Source of the DNA: Tillus elongatus
Lineage: Eukaryota; Arthropoda; Insecta; Coleoptera; Cleridae
Assembly (NCBI GenBank): GCA_964006375.1
Contig: OZ023263.1
Location: forward strand, 136,210,063-136,274,062
Reading direction: 5' to 3'
DNA length: 64,000 bases
The position numbers and the translations under genes were made by a program. Below the pieces are notes generated by a model. The model searched no databases and was not told the DNA's origin. It was given only the letters and a program-made list of their open reading frames with translations. Position 1 is the stretch's first letter, and each line of letters begins with the position of its first letter. This document shows, in pieces, positions 11,170-21,901 of the stretch.

Positions 11170-12806
11170 TCCTCTATTTATTGTGCTAAATATATGTTCA
11201 ATTTATTAGGAAGGCTTCTCTTAACGCTATACTTATGATTTAAAAACATAAATCATCATTTCCATGTTTAAGACACTGTCAATGTTGATTTAATTATTTC
11301 CAATGTTACCCTCTCCTACAATTTTAAGAACAAATATTTCAAGTGGCTTACAAAATTAATGTGTCCGCGGGAGATATTTCAAGATGATTAAATTAAGGAC
11401 AATGTTTAACTGAAGGCATTAATGAAACATCGTTGTGAAAAGATGGTATGATGCATTTTCACAACGGAAAATTTGAATTTTTCTGAGTTAAAAATTCTGA
11501 TATTAGTGGTATAATATATACTACATAACTAAAAAGGAAAGAAAAGAGACTTAGCAGGTTAAGGTTTAAGTAGTTAGAAAGAAAAAATAATATCCTTTTT
11601 GGACCACAGCCCTTCCAATATGTCGAAAAGTCACAATGCCTGGCTCCACTGGTGTGAACAATGTCTCAGTGTTCCTCCTTTAGTTAGTAATTTATTGCGC
11701 AGATGTGCATTTGTGTGTATATGTGCACATAAAGATCGATTATCCACTTGTTGGTGTCTTATCTATGTTAGCTTTTGGACACATCAATATTGTGTCCAAA
11801 AGCTTGTGTACGTATGAATGGAAGTGTGCGCACGTGCGTGTTTGCCTGTGTGTGAGGGGATATGTATGTATGTATCTGTGGTGCATATTTATAGATAATG
11901 GAAGGTGTATGTAAAGACCTACACATCTTTTTAATCTTAATTCATATTTTTAGCAGGCAGAAATTTTATAGGAAGAAAAAGGAAATAAGTTGAAACATGT
12001 AGTGTTAGATTAACATTATTATGAAAGGTTTTGTCATTATGAAAAGCAAGGACAAATTCATTTTTATTATATTTTTAAAATTGGCATCAACTGGATAAGT
12101 GAGCCTGTTCTTAAAGTCAAAATGCTTTTAATGTAAAAAAACTCTGAAGTAGGTACGTAAAACTAAAACCGAGTAACACATATATCTAATAATATATTAA
12201 TATGAGTACGTTGGAAATTTTTATATTAGTTTAAGCTAAAAGAAAAAGATGTGGGTACGATTTAACCTATCCTTAAAGTTTTGTAGTGGTTATTAAGTTC
12301 TTGTTTATTCAAATTTGGAAAAAGGCGAACAATTCTAACAATGCATTCTTAAATTGACTAAATCATAGTTGTTTTATTTGTTGCCATAGAAATTAGGTAA
12401 AATTTGAAGAAAATGTTAATTAACCATAATAAATGTTGGTAAACTTTCATAAGCCTGTAATTTTTGGCTTTGAGCCTCTAACTGATGACTAAACTTATGA
12501 AGTACGTTAAGCGGACCCAACAATTGAGTAAGTTGAGTTGTTTGGTTGGCTGAACATTTAAGCACAAAGACTATTTAAGCCGGTTGAAATAAGCAATGAA
12601 TCAAAACGTTACTTTTTGTACAAACGTCAGCATAGCTGGATGCAATTCGCTGTAATGACACTATTATGTAACTTGGCATTTCAACAGTCAACATGCTATA
12701 TTGATACACATTCAACTTGTTTTGTTCCACCTCCACCATAATAGAAACATATTTATGATGCTTTATAATAGATTTGCTACATAGAAAAAATATTTCTCTG
12801 TAGTTG
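11170..12806. other. AT-rich stretch, no gene seen
   Basis: Only short chance frames. 11699-11900 is a GT/TATG-rich low-complexity patch. I see no domain, RNA gene or repeat end here. Confidence 0.6.
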
Positions 12807-12814
12807 GTGAGAAC

Positions 12815-14046
12815 TACAGTGACTTGATAGAGACAGTGTGGCCATTAGGTGGTATCATTTTGGGCGATTCGGCCGCCATGTTTTCTCCACATTTAACATT
12901 GCGCTTATGGAAGAATACTAAAAAATTGCAAATAATAATGAATTGGTGCATTTTAGAAGAAAACTGTATAGAACATTTTCGGTAGAGAATTATTTTTCGC
13001 ACCTAATAGACTAGTCGCAATGTTTCCTATTTAGATACGAATCATTAAAATTGTTATAAAATAAATTTCCTAGTCAATGGATCTATAGAAACTGTTTATG
13101 TTATAAGGTTGGCTGCATTGCCGACAGACCGATCTGATGTGATAAAAAATCCGCCGACTTCTCCAAACACAAAGTGTTTGATTTTGATTACATTCATTAT
13201 TTACCTGTACGAAGTGGTGGGTACAGGAGTTTTTAAGTTATTTTAGCTTGTTCAGTAATCAATTAGCACTTTAGTTAAAGACGTTCAACTTTTTTCAAGA
13301 CTGGAAATTATTTTCCGGCAGTTGTTTTCTTTTGTCCAAACACAAAATATAAGGTTGAAATTATTCTTTGTTGAGAAAAAAGTGACTGTTCAGATGTAAT
13401 GTATATTTTTATTTTACCGTGTCATAACCTGAAAAAAAATGTGAACAGGTTTGTTGTGTTCAGGCTAAAAATAGTAAGTAAAAGGCTAATTTCAAAAAAT
13501 TACATGCTAGCAAAACTAATGAGTACTCCTTTTATGACCATCGAATAAAGTTTTATAATTATTTTTGCATTATCTTACTCTTCCTTGAATTTGTTAATGA
13601 TTATTATTTGTATAAAGATCATAAACTATGATTTTGTAATGTTGAATGATTCATATAATTATTCATTACCAAATTGTTCTGGTGTTATTTAAATACAAAT
13701 TTGTTTATAATTGATGACAATCCGTCAACGTCACTTCATCAAATCGGTCTGTCGACAATGTAGCCAAACTCATAACATAAACAGTTTCTACAGATCCATT
13801 GACTAGAAAAATTATTTTAAAGCAAATTGTAATGTGTTCTATCTGACCAGGAAACATTACGACTAGTCTGTTATGAGCAAAAAATAATTCTCTGCAGAAA
13901 AGGTTCTATACAGTTTTCTTCTAAAATGCACCAATTCATTATTATTTGCAATTTTTGACTATTCTTCCATAAGCGCAATGTTAAATGTGGAGAAAACATG
14001 GCGGCCGAATCGCCCATGTCCACACTGTCTCTATCAAGTCACTGTA
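12815..14046. mobile_element. Long-TIR (foldback) non-autonomous DNA transposon, 8-bp TSD
   Basis: The ends are inverted repeats of about 330 bp (12815-13145 and about 13725-14046) starting TACAGTGACTTGATAGAGAC. They differ by substitutions and small indels. Flanks are the identical octamer GTGAGAAC at 12807-12814 and 14047-14054. The central 580 bp codes for nothing recognisable. An 8-bp TSD is typical of hAT, P and Merlin families; the end sequence alone does not settle which. Open frames in the arms are by-products of the inverted repeat. Confidence 0.85.
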
Positions 14047-14381
14047 GTGAGAACTGTATAGCCTCGTCTTCTATCATAGAAATGTAAGCTTTACTCTATG
14101 GCCCAGGGTATACTTCATATACTAATAATAATTGTTACCGTTTTGGCCAGGTTGTCAAGTAGTAGAGTTTCTACTAGATCTGGTGACATTGGGAGCCCGT
14201 TTAGTGGGCGCATTTTTGGTCTAATGGGCTAGTATAAATCTGTGTTGATATGTTGTATTGCAGTGTCGATATAACATAGAACTTAGAAAAATGTTGTGCC
14301 AGCAGAGAATCAGAACCACATAGCATGAAAATCTCACACCAAAGTAAATTTTCAGAGTATATAATATAACCTAGCTTAATG

Positions 14382-14600
14382 ACGCCCTCGTGGCGCAGGT
14401 TACTAGGTGTAGGCCTGCAGAGCGAGAGGTTCCGGGTTCGATTCCCGGGCGGTCTAACGCGCAGTTGACCTTGTCTGGAGACTTGTAAAAACGTTAGATT
14501 AAATAAATACTAGAATATATATATATAATAACCTATCATTTCCCTAAGGAGCTGGCGAATTGTCAGAAATAAACAAACGCCATAATTAAAAAAGAAATAA
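14382..14600 (+). mobile_element. tRNA-derived SINE with perfect 16-bp TSD
   Basis: The head looks like a tRNA: an A-box-like TGGCGCAGGTTACTAGG near 14391 and a B box GGTTCGATTCC near 14435, with a CCGGG...CCCGG stem around it. A non-tRNA body and an A-rich tail follow. The 16-mer ATAACCTAGCTTAATG occurs at 14366-14381 and again at 14601-14616, bracketing the element. The family name is unknown to me. A functional tRNA is ruled out because the anticodon arm is not normal and the body continues. Confidence 0.85.
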
Positions 14601-14616
14601 ATAACCTAGCTTAATG

Positions 14617-16889
14617 TTTGTAGTTCGTTGTACACAAAAATACACAAATATCAGCGCGAATGTGTACAGTGTTGTCGGACGTTTAAAATCTTATTAAGAA
14701 AGCAAGCAAATATGTAGTTATATCAGCTTCATAATTCGTTGCTTTTCTCACTATAACGTTATTTGTACACACATTATTATTTCAGATATAAAAAAGAAGT
14801 AACAACCTTTGGTTTTGTTTATAAGGGTGAAGTTGATATTTATAAGTGTTTTATAGTCCAGCTGAGTACCAATAATAAGGGACTGCTCGGAACATCTTGA
14901 GTTGCGTATTAGCAGTGAAACAGTGACGGTGGGTCTTTAGGTGTAACCTATTTATAATACCTATGTTGTTTATTTATCATTGATATGTATGCTCGATATT
15001 TTGAGTAACGATAATGGATTTATAATTTATGCAATTGTCTATATGCAACAAAATAAAAATTCGGCGCGCATTCGGGGACCGAATTTTCATAAAACATAAT
15101 ACATAATACTTCCACTACCTATATTGTTGAAATATATCTTGAGAAATACACTTAAAATGTATGCTATGATAATGAGGGACATTACTATATAAAAGCTTAC
15201 AACCTCTTCAACTAACCGCCCTTAGTTTTATGATAAAAGTATATCAAACAGACTTATGGTTGTAAACATAAGTAGATCAAGATAAAAACATTCACACTAA
15301 TTGCAACTTTTTCCAAAACAGCAACCATGGCAGTCAGTCGTGATTGGACTAAGGTTGGACACTGGTTGGAAACTAAAACAAAAAAGCAGAATCACCCCAA
15401 AAAACACAAAATAATAACAAGAGAGTTATGCGGTAGATACGTATTTCGACAGCGAAACTATTTTGTGTTTGGTGTGATTCTGCTTTTTGTTTCATGACCG
15501 GGATAATAAGGCGACTTCGTCTTAAGACTGTGATGATGAAGGTGATCCGAAATTTTAATTCTACAGCTTGGTTGGATGAAATAGAGGTGTACGCATCAAG
15601 AACAATTTACTTATTGGATTTTAAAGTCCGGAGGTAAATTATTCCACCTACTTTGGAATTAAAGTAGTATGTAAATAACATAGTCAGGTTACACTGTGGA
15701 TGGAAATCCTTCTAACTGGGAAAATTTGAGGCAAAGCAGATACATAATCAGCACCTGCCGAAACACAAACGTTGCAAACACATTTTGGTTATATTCCACA
15801 ATTATAATACAGCACAAGCACATATGTCATCCCACAACACTATTGGGAGGCGGCTGATGTGACATTATTTGTTGAGAACATTTACCGAGAACCATTACTG
15901 TCAATTGAGGAGTAAGTGACCAGAATTCATATGGAGAAAATATACACTTGAAACTATCTGAAAAACATATTAAGAAGTTTCATTTCGGTTCTTTAGTTTT
16001 TTAACATATTGAAATTAGTACCCTGTCATTTTCTTTGGTTATAAATTATTTTATATTTCTTTTTATTGTTAAAGTTCACTTATAAATTATTTTGTTTAAA
16101 ATTCTTAACGCTCTGCACTTATGTTTTAAGCTTATTCTTGCCTATTCAGTATGCTGTGGATATTAACCAAGCACAAACCTTGTCGTGACTTTTTACCATA
16201 AATCCTCCAGCACACTTTATATTTTTGCACTTTACACTAATTGCAGCTGCATATAACCCAAAATCAGTAATTCTAATTCCTATAATTTTCAAAGGTCAAT
16301 AGTAGTGACATTAATGAGTTTATTACATTATTTCAAAGGCACAGTTACTTATATAGTTTCTTTGTACGAGTTATAACGTTGATTGCTTAATGAGTTGTAT
16401 TTTGCCTGTCCGCAATGCGACCACTGGTCTATTATGTTATATCAATTATTCTACAAGAATATATATAATCTGTTTCGATCCAATGGATCTTTGTGCATGA
16501 CTATTTACCTGCTTTATAATACAGTTACATTTAATATTAGACCTGTTTCTATTCTCATTCATAAGAAGTAACTTGATAATTTTAATTTATTATTTAAGTA
16601 CCTAGCATTTATTCCTAACATCACATAACCTACCATACCATATTTAGAAATCAAAATTTACTTCATTTTTTTTGACAGCGACAGCACAGTTTTCTTCTTC
16701 TTCTCTCTCCCCAACTTTTCAGATTGGTCATAATTGGAGCTAATTATATGATCCGTTGCTATAGCTTGTGTCACTTCTACCAACTACTGAGCTGGTCTGC
16801 GGCCTGTGGTAACACAAGGTTTTGTGCAGAATGTCGCCGCTTTTCAATATTGGACTTAAAAAGTAGCTACTGACAAATTGAGATTGAAC
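14617..16889. other. AT-rich stretch without a gene; contains two inverted repeats
   Basis: 15056-15064 and 15079-15087 are 9-bp inverted arms (AAAATTCGG). About 15377-15412 and 15459-15493 form a longer imperfect palindrome whose arms include AGCAGAATCA. Nothing else is supported. Confidence 0.5.
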
Positions 16890-16990
16890 TGAGGTGACTT
16901 AAACACCTTCAAAAGTATAATTTCACCATCGAATACGGCCGCGGGTGACAGCGCGGTAATGCCGATACCCATTCTCGTTTCCACAACTGC
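16890..16990 (+). pseudogene. Gypsy-type RNase H fragment
   Basis: One frame reads LKHLQKYNFTIEYGRG, a stop, then QRGNADTHSR, which is the conserved C-terminal end of Ty3/gypsy RNase H. Only about 30 residues remain, with an internal stop. It lies in the opposite orientation to the next fragment, so the two are separate scraps. Confidence 0.6.
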
Positions 16991-17084
16991 ATCTTCATAT
17001 TTGAAAAAAAGTGTTAGAACGGCAGTATTTATAAAGGCAATATTTATTTTCTGTATTTAAACCGTGACTATTGCAGGCCATTTT

Positions 17085-17700
17085 TATTTTTTACCAGCAC
17101 TACTGCAGAGGCCCAGGGGCTTCGAGATGGTTCTATTATTTGTGCCTGCTCCATCTCTCTTAGCACAATGTCAACCTCGATCTGTTTTGCTAACGGTATC
17201 GTTCTGGGTGGTTGCTTTATTGGTACATATGTCTCAGTATGAATACGATGGCGTACTTTCGTCTTTCCGAAATCGTTTTTGTCAGTTACGAAAACGCTGC
17301 GTTATTTTGATAGTAATTTAGCTACTGCTTCCTTCTGTACTTGAGAAATACTTTTACTAGCTTTTGCAAAGACATCACGTAGATTTTCTGGAAGTGATTC
17401 ACTTGGGATAGAAAAGATTGCTTCTCTTTTTGGTCGTGGTAGCGGCGTATGATGGGAATTCTCTGGTGAAAACTTCTTAAGATCAGCTACTCTGAAAACT
17501 GCCAGTTCTTTTGCTTGAATCAAGTTTTTCCGACTAGCAGAGCTTTCTTAAACATATCATTGTTTTCTGGTTCTATAAGCCTACCACCTGCCCTAAACGA
17601 TCACCAACAATTTTCACTACGACAACACTCTTATTTTGGGCCCTCACAGTAACATCTTCTTTGGTCGTGACTTTCCAAACTGCAAGGTTATTCAGCCCGT
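17085..17700 (-). pseudogene. Gypsy-type Pol fragment (protease-RT linker and RT start)
   Basis: From 17523 to 17302 an open frame reads through a linker block with LPENLRDVFAKASKSIS. Further down another frame reads KQPPRTIPLAK, then IIEPSRSPWASAVVLVKNKNG, the start of Ty3/gypsy RT. Upstream (17530-17690) degenerate linker sequence continues. The copy has frameshifts and stops and ends at 17085 before the catalytic core. Confidence 0.75.
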
Positions 17701-17914
17701 CGTTCATTTTATCTCTAACGTATCACTCGTAATTTGCGTGCTATTACGTATCACTTGTATCTTCATATATTGTCATTATATTATTTTATTGTAACAATTT
17801 TTAAAGTTATATATTATAGATTATATAATAAAGTATTTATATAAAAACTTTGAGTTCCGGAGTTATTTAATTCGCGCTTCTCACATTCGAGTGAAGGAAA
17901 CCGACTGTCTGAAT

Positions 17915-17995
17915 ACTGAACTCGAACCCGTGACTTCCTAATCCGAATTCTAGAGGTTAGTCGCATCGCGCGAAATTCGGCCTGTCAACCCTGTA
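17915..17995 (-). repeat. Possible tRNA-like SINE head
   Basis: The minus strand has GGGTTCGAGTTC (B-box-like) preceded by CGACTAACCTCTAGAATTC, reminiscent of a tRNA anticodon/variable region. No convincing A box, tail or TSD is seen. It could be chance. Confidence 0.25.
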
Positions 17996-18315
17996 CATAG
18001 CTCAAACCCATTTTACCACAACCTCGTCTTTTTACTAATAGTTAGTGGCCAGATAATTGGAAATATGTTATTTACTTTACTTAAATGAGTTCCAAACACT
18101 GGGCGATTGAAAATGTTCTAATTAGCAGTGATTGGACATATAATTTGTTATTTAATTTAGAACCTTGTGATGAAGTATTATTTTTTATCGGTCTGTGGTA
18201 CAAAACGCATAATTACTAAGTCGATAATTAATTGAATAGAAAATAATTAAATACAAACTATATAAATATTTGCTAAAATATTTTTCACCGTGATATATTT
18301 TAAGGCGATTTATAT

Positions 18316-18973
18316 TGTTACGTTCTACGGGGTTCTGGATTCGTTGACTAACAAAACACAGCTTTTCAAACTACTAATTTATTATAAGCAACTATTTTCC
18401 AACACCAGTATCAACTAAAATGTTTCTCTCTATTATTAAATGTCCATAGAATTATATTCCACTATTCGCCTTCTATGATCGCCTTCTTTTCAAACACCAA
18501 CACTTACTACTTACTGCTAACTCGCTTAATACTCTATGATCACTATATTTCACCACACCGACTTAATACTGAACTAACTCCGCACTAATCACTACTGAAC
18601 TAACTCACTCTGCGCACCGCTCGTCTATTTATACCGTCCATAGAAAATTCTAGACCTTCTACACTATTCTACACCTGTCACTTCTGGTTCTGTCTAGAAA
18701 CGTCATTCTGGAATGTTCGCTCTTACCAACACAATTTATAATTGACATCTGACCATAGAATAACAAAGTCCATAACCGTAATTCTCATAGACAAATGTGA
18801 CAATACTGTCCATAGAGATTCTAGACCTTCTACACTATTCTACACCTGTCACTTCTGATTCGGTCTAGAAATGTCACTCCAGACTGTTCGCTCTTACCAA
18901 CACAATTTATAATTGACATCTGACCATAGAATAACAAAGTCCATAACCGTAATTCTCATAGACAAATGTGACA
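18316..18973 (-). mobile_element. Solo LTR of a second gypsy-type element nested in the left LTR
   Basis: In minus orientation it starts TGTCACATTTG and ends ACGTAACA. The tetramer ATAT flanks it (18312-18315 and 18974-18977). The right LTR shows the empty site near 23466-23480. It has a minus-strand TATAAATAG at 18625-18633 followed by TCAGT-type initiator sequence and an AATAAA near its end. Its first part is a tandem duplication of about 172 bp (18636-18807 and 18808-18973). No coding region is present. Confidence 0.88.
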
Positions 18974-19075
18974 ATATTTAATTAAACGTGTATTTCGTAC
19001 TTATTATCTTATCCGGTTGTGATAAGGTGATAACATTCCAAGCATCTCGGAGTTGCTGGCCAGCTGTGAAATTCA

Positions 19076-19084
19076 TATAAAAGG
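19076..19084 (+). promoter_or_regulatory. LTR core promoter TATAAAAGG
   Basis: TATAAAAGG is followed about 30 bp later by GGCAGTATT, an initiator-like start. The same pair is conserved in the right LTR at 23577-23585. Confidence 0.6.
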
Positions 19085-19401
19085 AGAAGCAACACGGGGC
19101 ATAGGCAGTATTGGTAATTCAGCTAATAAGCCGAGAACAGCGAGTCGCCACCAGTCCGCACCGATTCCGTTTGCCGTCCGAGCGAACCTGGTTGGGCGAT
19201 TTCAGTACACGAGAATATTGTTATAGGTAAGAAAATATCCGTTCTAGGTAATTCATATTTTGTAGCGAATTTTCATATTTTTAAATGATCACACTTCTCA
19301 GTCAAAATCTCCGCAAGTCAATTATATCTGCTTTTCCCAACCTGTCGCCGTCCCTATAGACAATTCGCGTATGTTAGATTGTCTTGCATTATGTTTGTGC
19401 G

Positions 19402-19682
19402 GATGCTGAGGATTCACAGCTCACCTAAATAATCGAGATATATTCATTTTGGTTTGATCCCGATAGGGACGCTGAGGATTCACAGCCTATCTAGGTCACT
19501 CCAAATGATACGTTGCTTTCCAATTAGCCATGTACAGTTCATCTGGCTCCAGACTTTCCGCCCCATACAGTGTAAGCTCTTGTGTTATTTTAGTGAGGAC
19601 GCTGAGGATTCACAGCTCGCTAAAGTAATCAACATGTTTGTGTCCCGGTTTGGCCCTAGTAGAGATGCTGAGGATTCACAGT
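19402..19682 (+). repeat. Array of GAYGCTGAGGATTCACAG motifs within the LTR
   Basis: The 18-mer starts at 19402, 19468, 19598 and 19664. The steps are 66, 130 and 66 bp, as if a 65-66-bp unit were repeated and one motif copy lost near 19533. The same array is in the right LTR at about 23899-24180. Function unknown; it is transcribed if the LTR promoter is used. Confidence 0.75.
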
Positions 19683-20347
19683 CCGCATAGGCGTACTGGG
19701 AACTGTCGTCCCGTCTCTCCTTCCACCCTTATGCGCCTTCGGTGTTCCCTACTCTAACAGAGAGGCTACAGATGTTACTTTGAACTGGTCTATCATTATG
19801 TGCCGCCCGCCTGCCGTATACGTGATTTAGTAGAACGCCGCTCGTACCGTATATGTCGCTGAGTCCGTACGCTTCATCCAACACTAGCACTGGTCGCTTT
19901 AGAGAAAGCCCAGTTCTGATTAATGTTATTACCCGCATATTTTATTTGTACATAGTTTGTAAATATTGTTTTGTATACACCTTTTGTAAATATTTTCTTG
20001 GGTAAATGAAAGATTTCAATTAATTTGTATCTAACCCCCTATACTTGCAAAATCTGCTACACCTTTCGATAAGCCAGAAGTGGTCGGAGCACGTCGGGTG
20101 AGCGATTAAAGCCCGCTTACTCGGGGATCATTAAATTTAGCCTGCATCATCTGAAGGCTACCGAACCCTTCTCCACAGAGTTACCCAGGTACTTTGATCG
20201 TTATCTCGGTCAGAGTTTAGTGAAGAGGTCGCAGACATCCTCAACAGGGAGTAAACTCTTTAAAATCTGGCGCCCGAGATCCTCAGAGCGTAACTGTCAA
20301 TTCGTGTCACCGAAAAATGGTCTACAAGCAAAGGCCTCGTCACAATT

Positions 20348-20365
20348 TGGCGCCCGAGCAGAGAC
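20348..20365 (+). promoter_or_regulatory. Primer binding site, tRNA-Lys type
   Basis: TGGCGCCCGAGCAGAGAC lies 3 bases inside the left LTR and resembles the tRNA-Lys3-complementary PBS of lentiviruses and of some insect gypsy elements, with two mismatches as I recall it. Confidence 0.8.
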
Positions 20366-20386
20366 CTGTGAAATACAAGCAAACTG

Positions 20387-20472
20387 TTCCGTTCCGATAC
20401 CGTTCCGTTCCGTTTCGATACCGTTCCGTTCCGATACCGTTCCGTTCCGATACCGTTCCGTTCCGATTCCGT
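20387..20472 (+). repeat. Minisatellite of 16-21-bp units, CCGTTCCGTTCCGATA
   Basis: About five units lie between the PBS and the coding region, in the leader where a packaging or dimerisation signal would be expected. Function unknown. Confidence 0.85.
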
Positions 20473-20582
20473 AGAAAATCCGAATCCGTTTGTATGTCCG
20501 ACCCGAAAGAAGACCCCGATATACCTACCTATACCCGTGTATCATGGGTATACAAGCTGAAAAGCCATAACTAGAACTGGAA

Positions 20583-21101
20583 TTGGCCAAGTTCGATCTA
20601 ACAACCACCGCCCCCGTTGATGAACTGCGTAATAGGCTGGTGCAGTTCTTGCGTAATGGGTTGTCAGAGTCAAAGACATACGATTGCCATGCCACTCCGA
20701 TTCTAGAAGCTCCGAAAGCGCCAGTACAAGACAGGGAAACCGCCAGTAACCAGTTCCATACTACCCATCCCCTTAACGTTTTCACTGTTCCGGGAAGGGG
20801 GCTGTTCCAGTTTCGAATCATGAGTTTTGGGTTGCATTCAGCAAGCGCAATGTTCCAACGCCTATTAGATGCTGTCATAACGCCGGCTATGGACGATGTA
20901 GCGTTTGCATATTTGGACGACGTGATCGTACTAGGTGATACTTTTGAAGAGCACCTGGATAACCTCAGGGAAATATTCCGCCGGTTACGAGAGGCCAACC
21001 TTCAATTAAATCCCGAGAAGTGCCAGTTCTGTCGCCGTTCCCTTAAATATTTAGGAAACGTAGTCAATGCCCAGGCATACATACGGACCCCGATAAAGTA
21101 G
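20583..21101 (+). pseudogene. In-frame fusion of Gag N-terminus to RT palm
   Basis: The 172-residue open frame starts with a Gag-like block (about residues 1-65, including VDELRNRLVQFLRNGLSE). It passes directly into RT sequence (VFTVPGRGLFQFRIMSFGLHSA) with the catalytic box YLDD. The rest of Gag, the protease and the RT fingers are missing, so a large deletion joined the two parts without breaking the frame. Such a product would not polymerise DNA. A frame change near 21100 separates it from the RT thumb. Confidence 0.8.
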
Positions 21102-21115
21102 CGGCAATTAGGGCC

Positions 21116-21901
21116 ATGCCGCCACCGCACAACGTCCGAAGTCTGCGACGATTTTTGGGAGTGTGTTCTTGGTACAGGAGGTTTTTAAAGGACTTTTCTC
21201 GAGTGACTACCCTTCCAGCCAAACTCCTGAAAAAGAAGGAGAAATGGAGGCGGGATGAAAGTCAGCAGCAGGCCTTTGAAAAACTGAAAACTGGCCTCAC
21301 GGAGGCACCGGTGTTGGCTTGTCCTGATTGTTCAAGGCGTTTCACATTACAAACAGACGCCTCTAATGATGGTCTGGGAATTGCGCTGACGCAGCAAATG
21401 GAGGATCACGAGCCTGTAATCGCCTACGCAAGCCACACATTGACACTTCCCGAGAAGAACTATTCTGTAACGGAGAAAGAATGTCTAGCCATAATATAGG
21501 GTATAGACAAGATGAGACCATATCTGGAGGTTTACCAGTTCACAGTCCTGACTGATCACATGTCTCTACGGTGGCTACAGTCAATCCGTAATCCCTCTGA
21601 AAGATTGGCTCGCTGGAGTGTTTTCCTCCAGCAGTACGATTTTGATATCAAGTACAGAAAGGGTTATTTGAATCGGGTGGCAGACACGCTGTCTCGAAAT
21701 CCGTTGCCGATAAGTGAGGAACCAGGAGAATATGCGTACTTCACTTGCGAAGACGCCACGTGTCCCTGGTATGAAACTAAACTGGCAGCAGTACAGAAAA
21801 ATCCCGAAATGTTTCCAGACTGTGCGATTCGGGAGGGAAAACAGTACCGTCATTTCTGGGATTCCAATGACTTCACCAAGCCCGACGTCTACAATCCGTG
21901 A
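21116..21901 (+). pseudogene. RT thumb and RNase H, with in-frame stop
   Basis: 21116-21499 holds the RT connection block (LRRFLGVCSWYRRFLKDFS) and the first half of RNase H (TDASNDGLG and EKECLAII). A TAG at 21497-21499 replaces the Trp expected there. The same frame goes on with LTDHMSLRWL, YRKGYLNRVADTLSRNPLP and the start of the RNase H-integrase spacer up to 21901. One point mutation accounts for the break. Confidence 0.88.

Larger units (their letters stand above)
18166..20344 (+). repeat. Left LTR (interrupted)
   Basis: Begins TGTGATGAAG and ends GTCACA just before the PBS. Without the nested LTR it is about 1.52 kb, matching the right LTR. It contains a TATA box, a spaced repeat array (19402-19682) and, near its end, a second PBS-like sequence at 20268-20280. 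The AATAAA present in the right LTR is mutated here (AATGAA). Confidence 0.9.

Noticed and set aside
12814..13002. 62-codon frame at the start of the foldback element
   Set aside because: It lies in the inverted repeat arm and starts at the TIR edge; no domain.
14391..14455. Functional tRNA gene
   Set aside because: The anticodon arm is not normal and the sequence continues as a SINE body bounded by a TSD.
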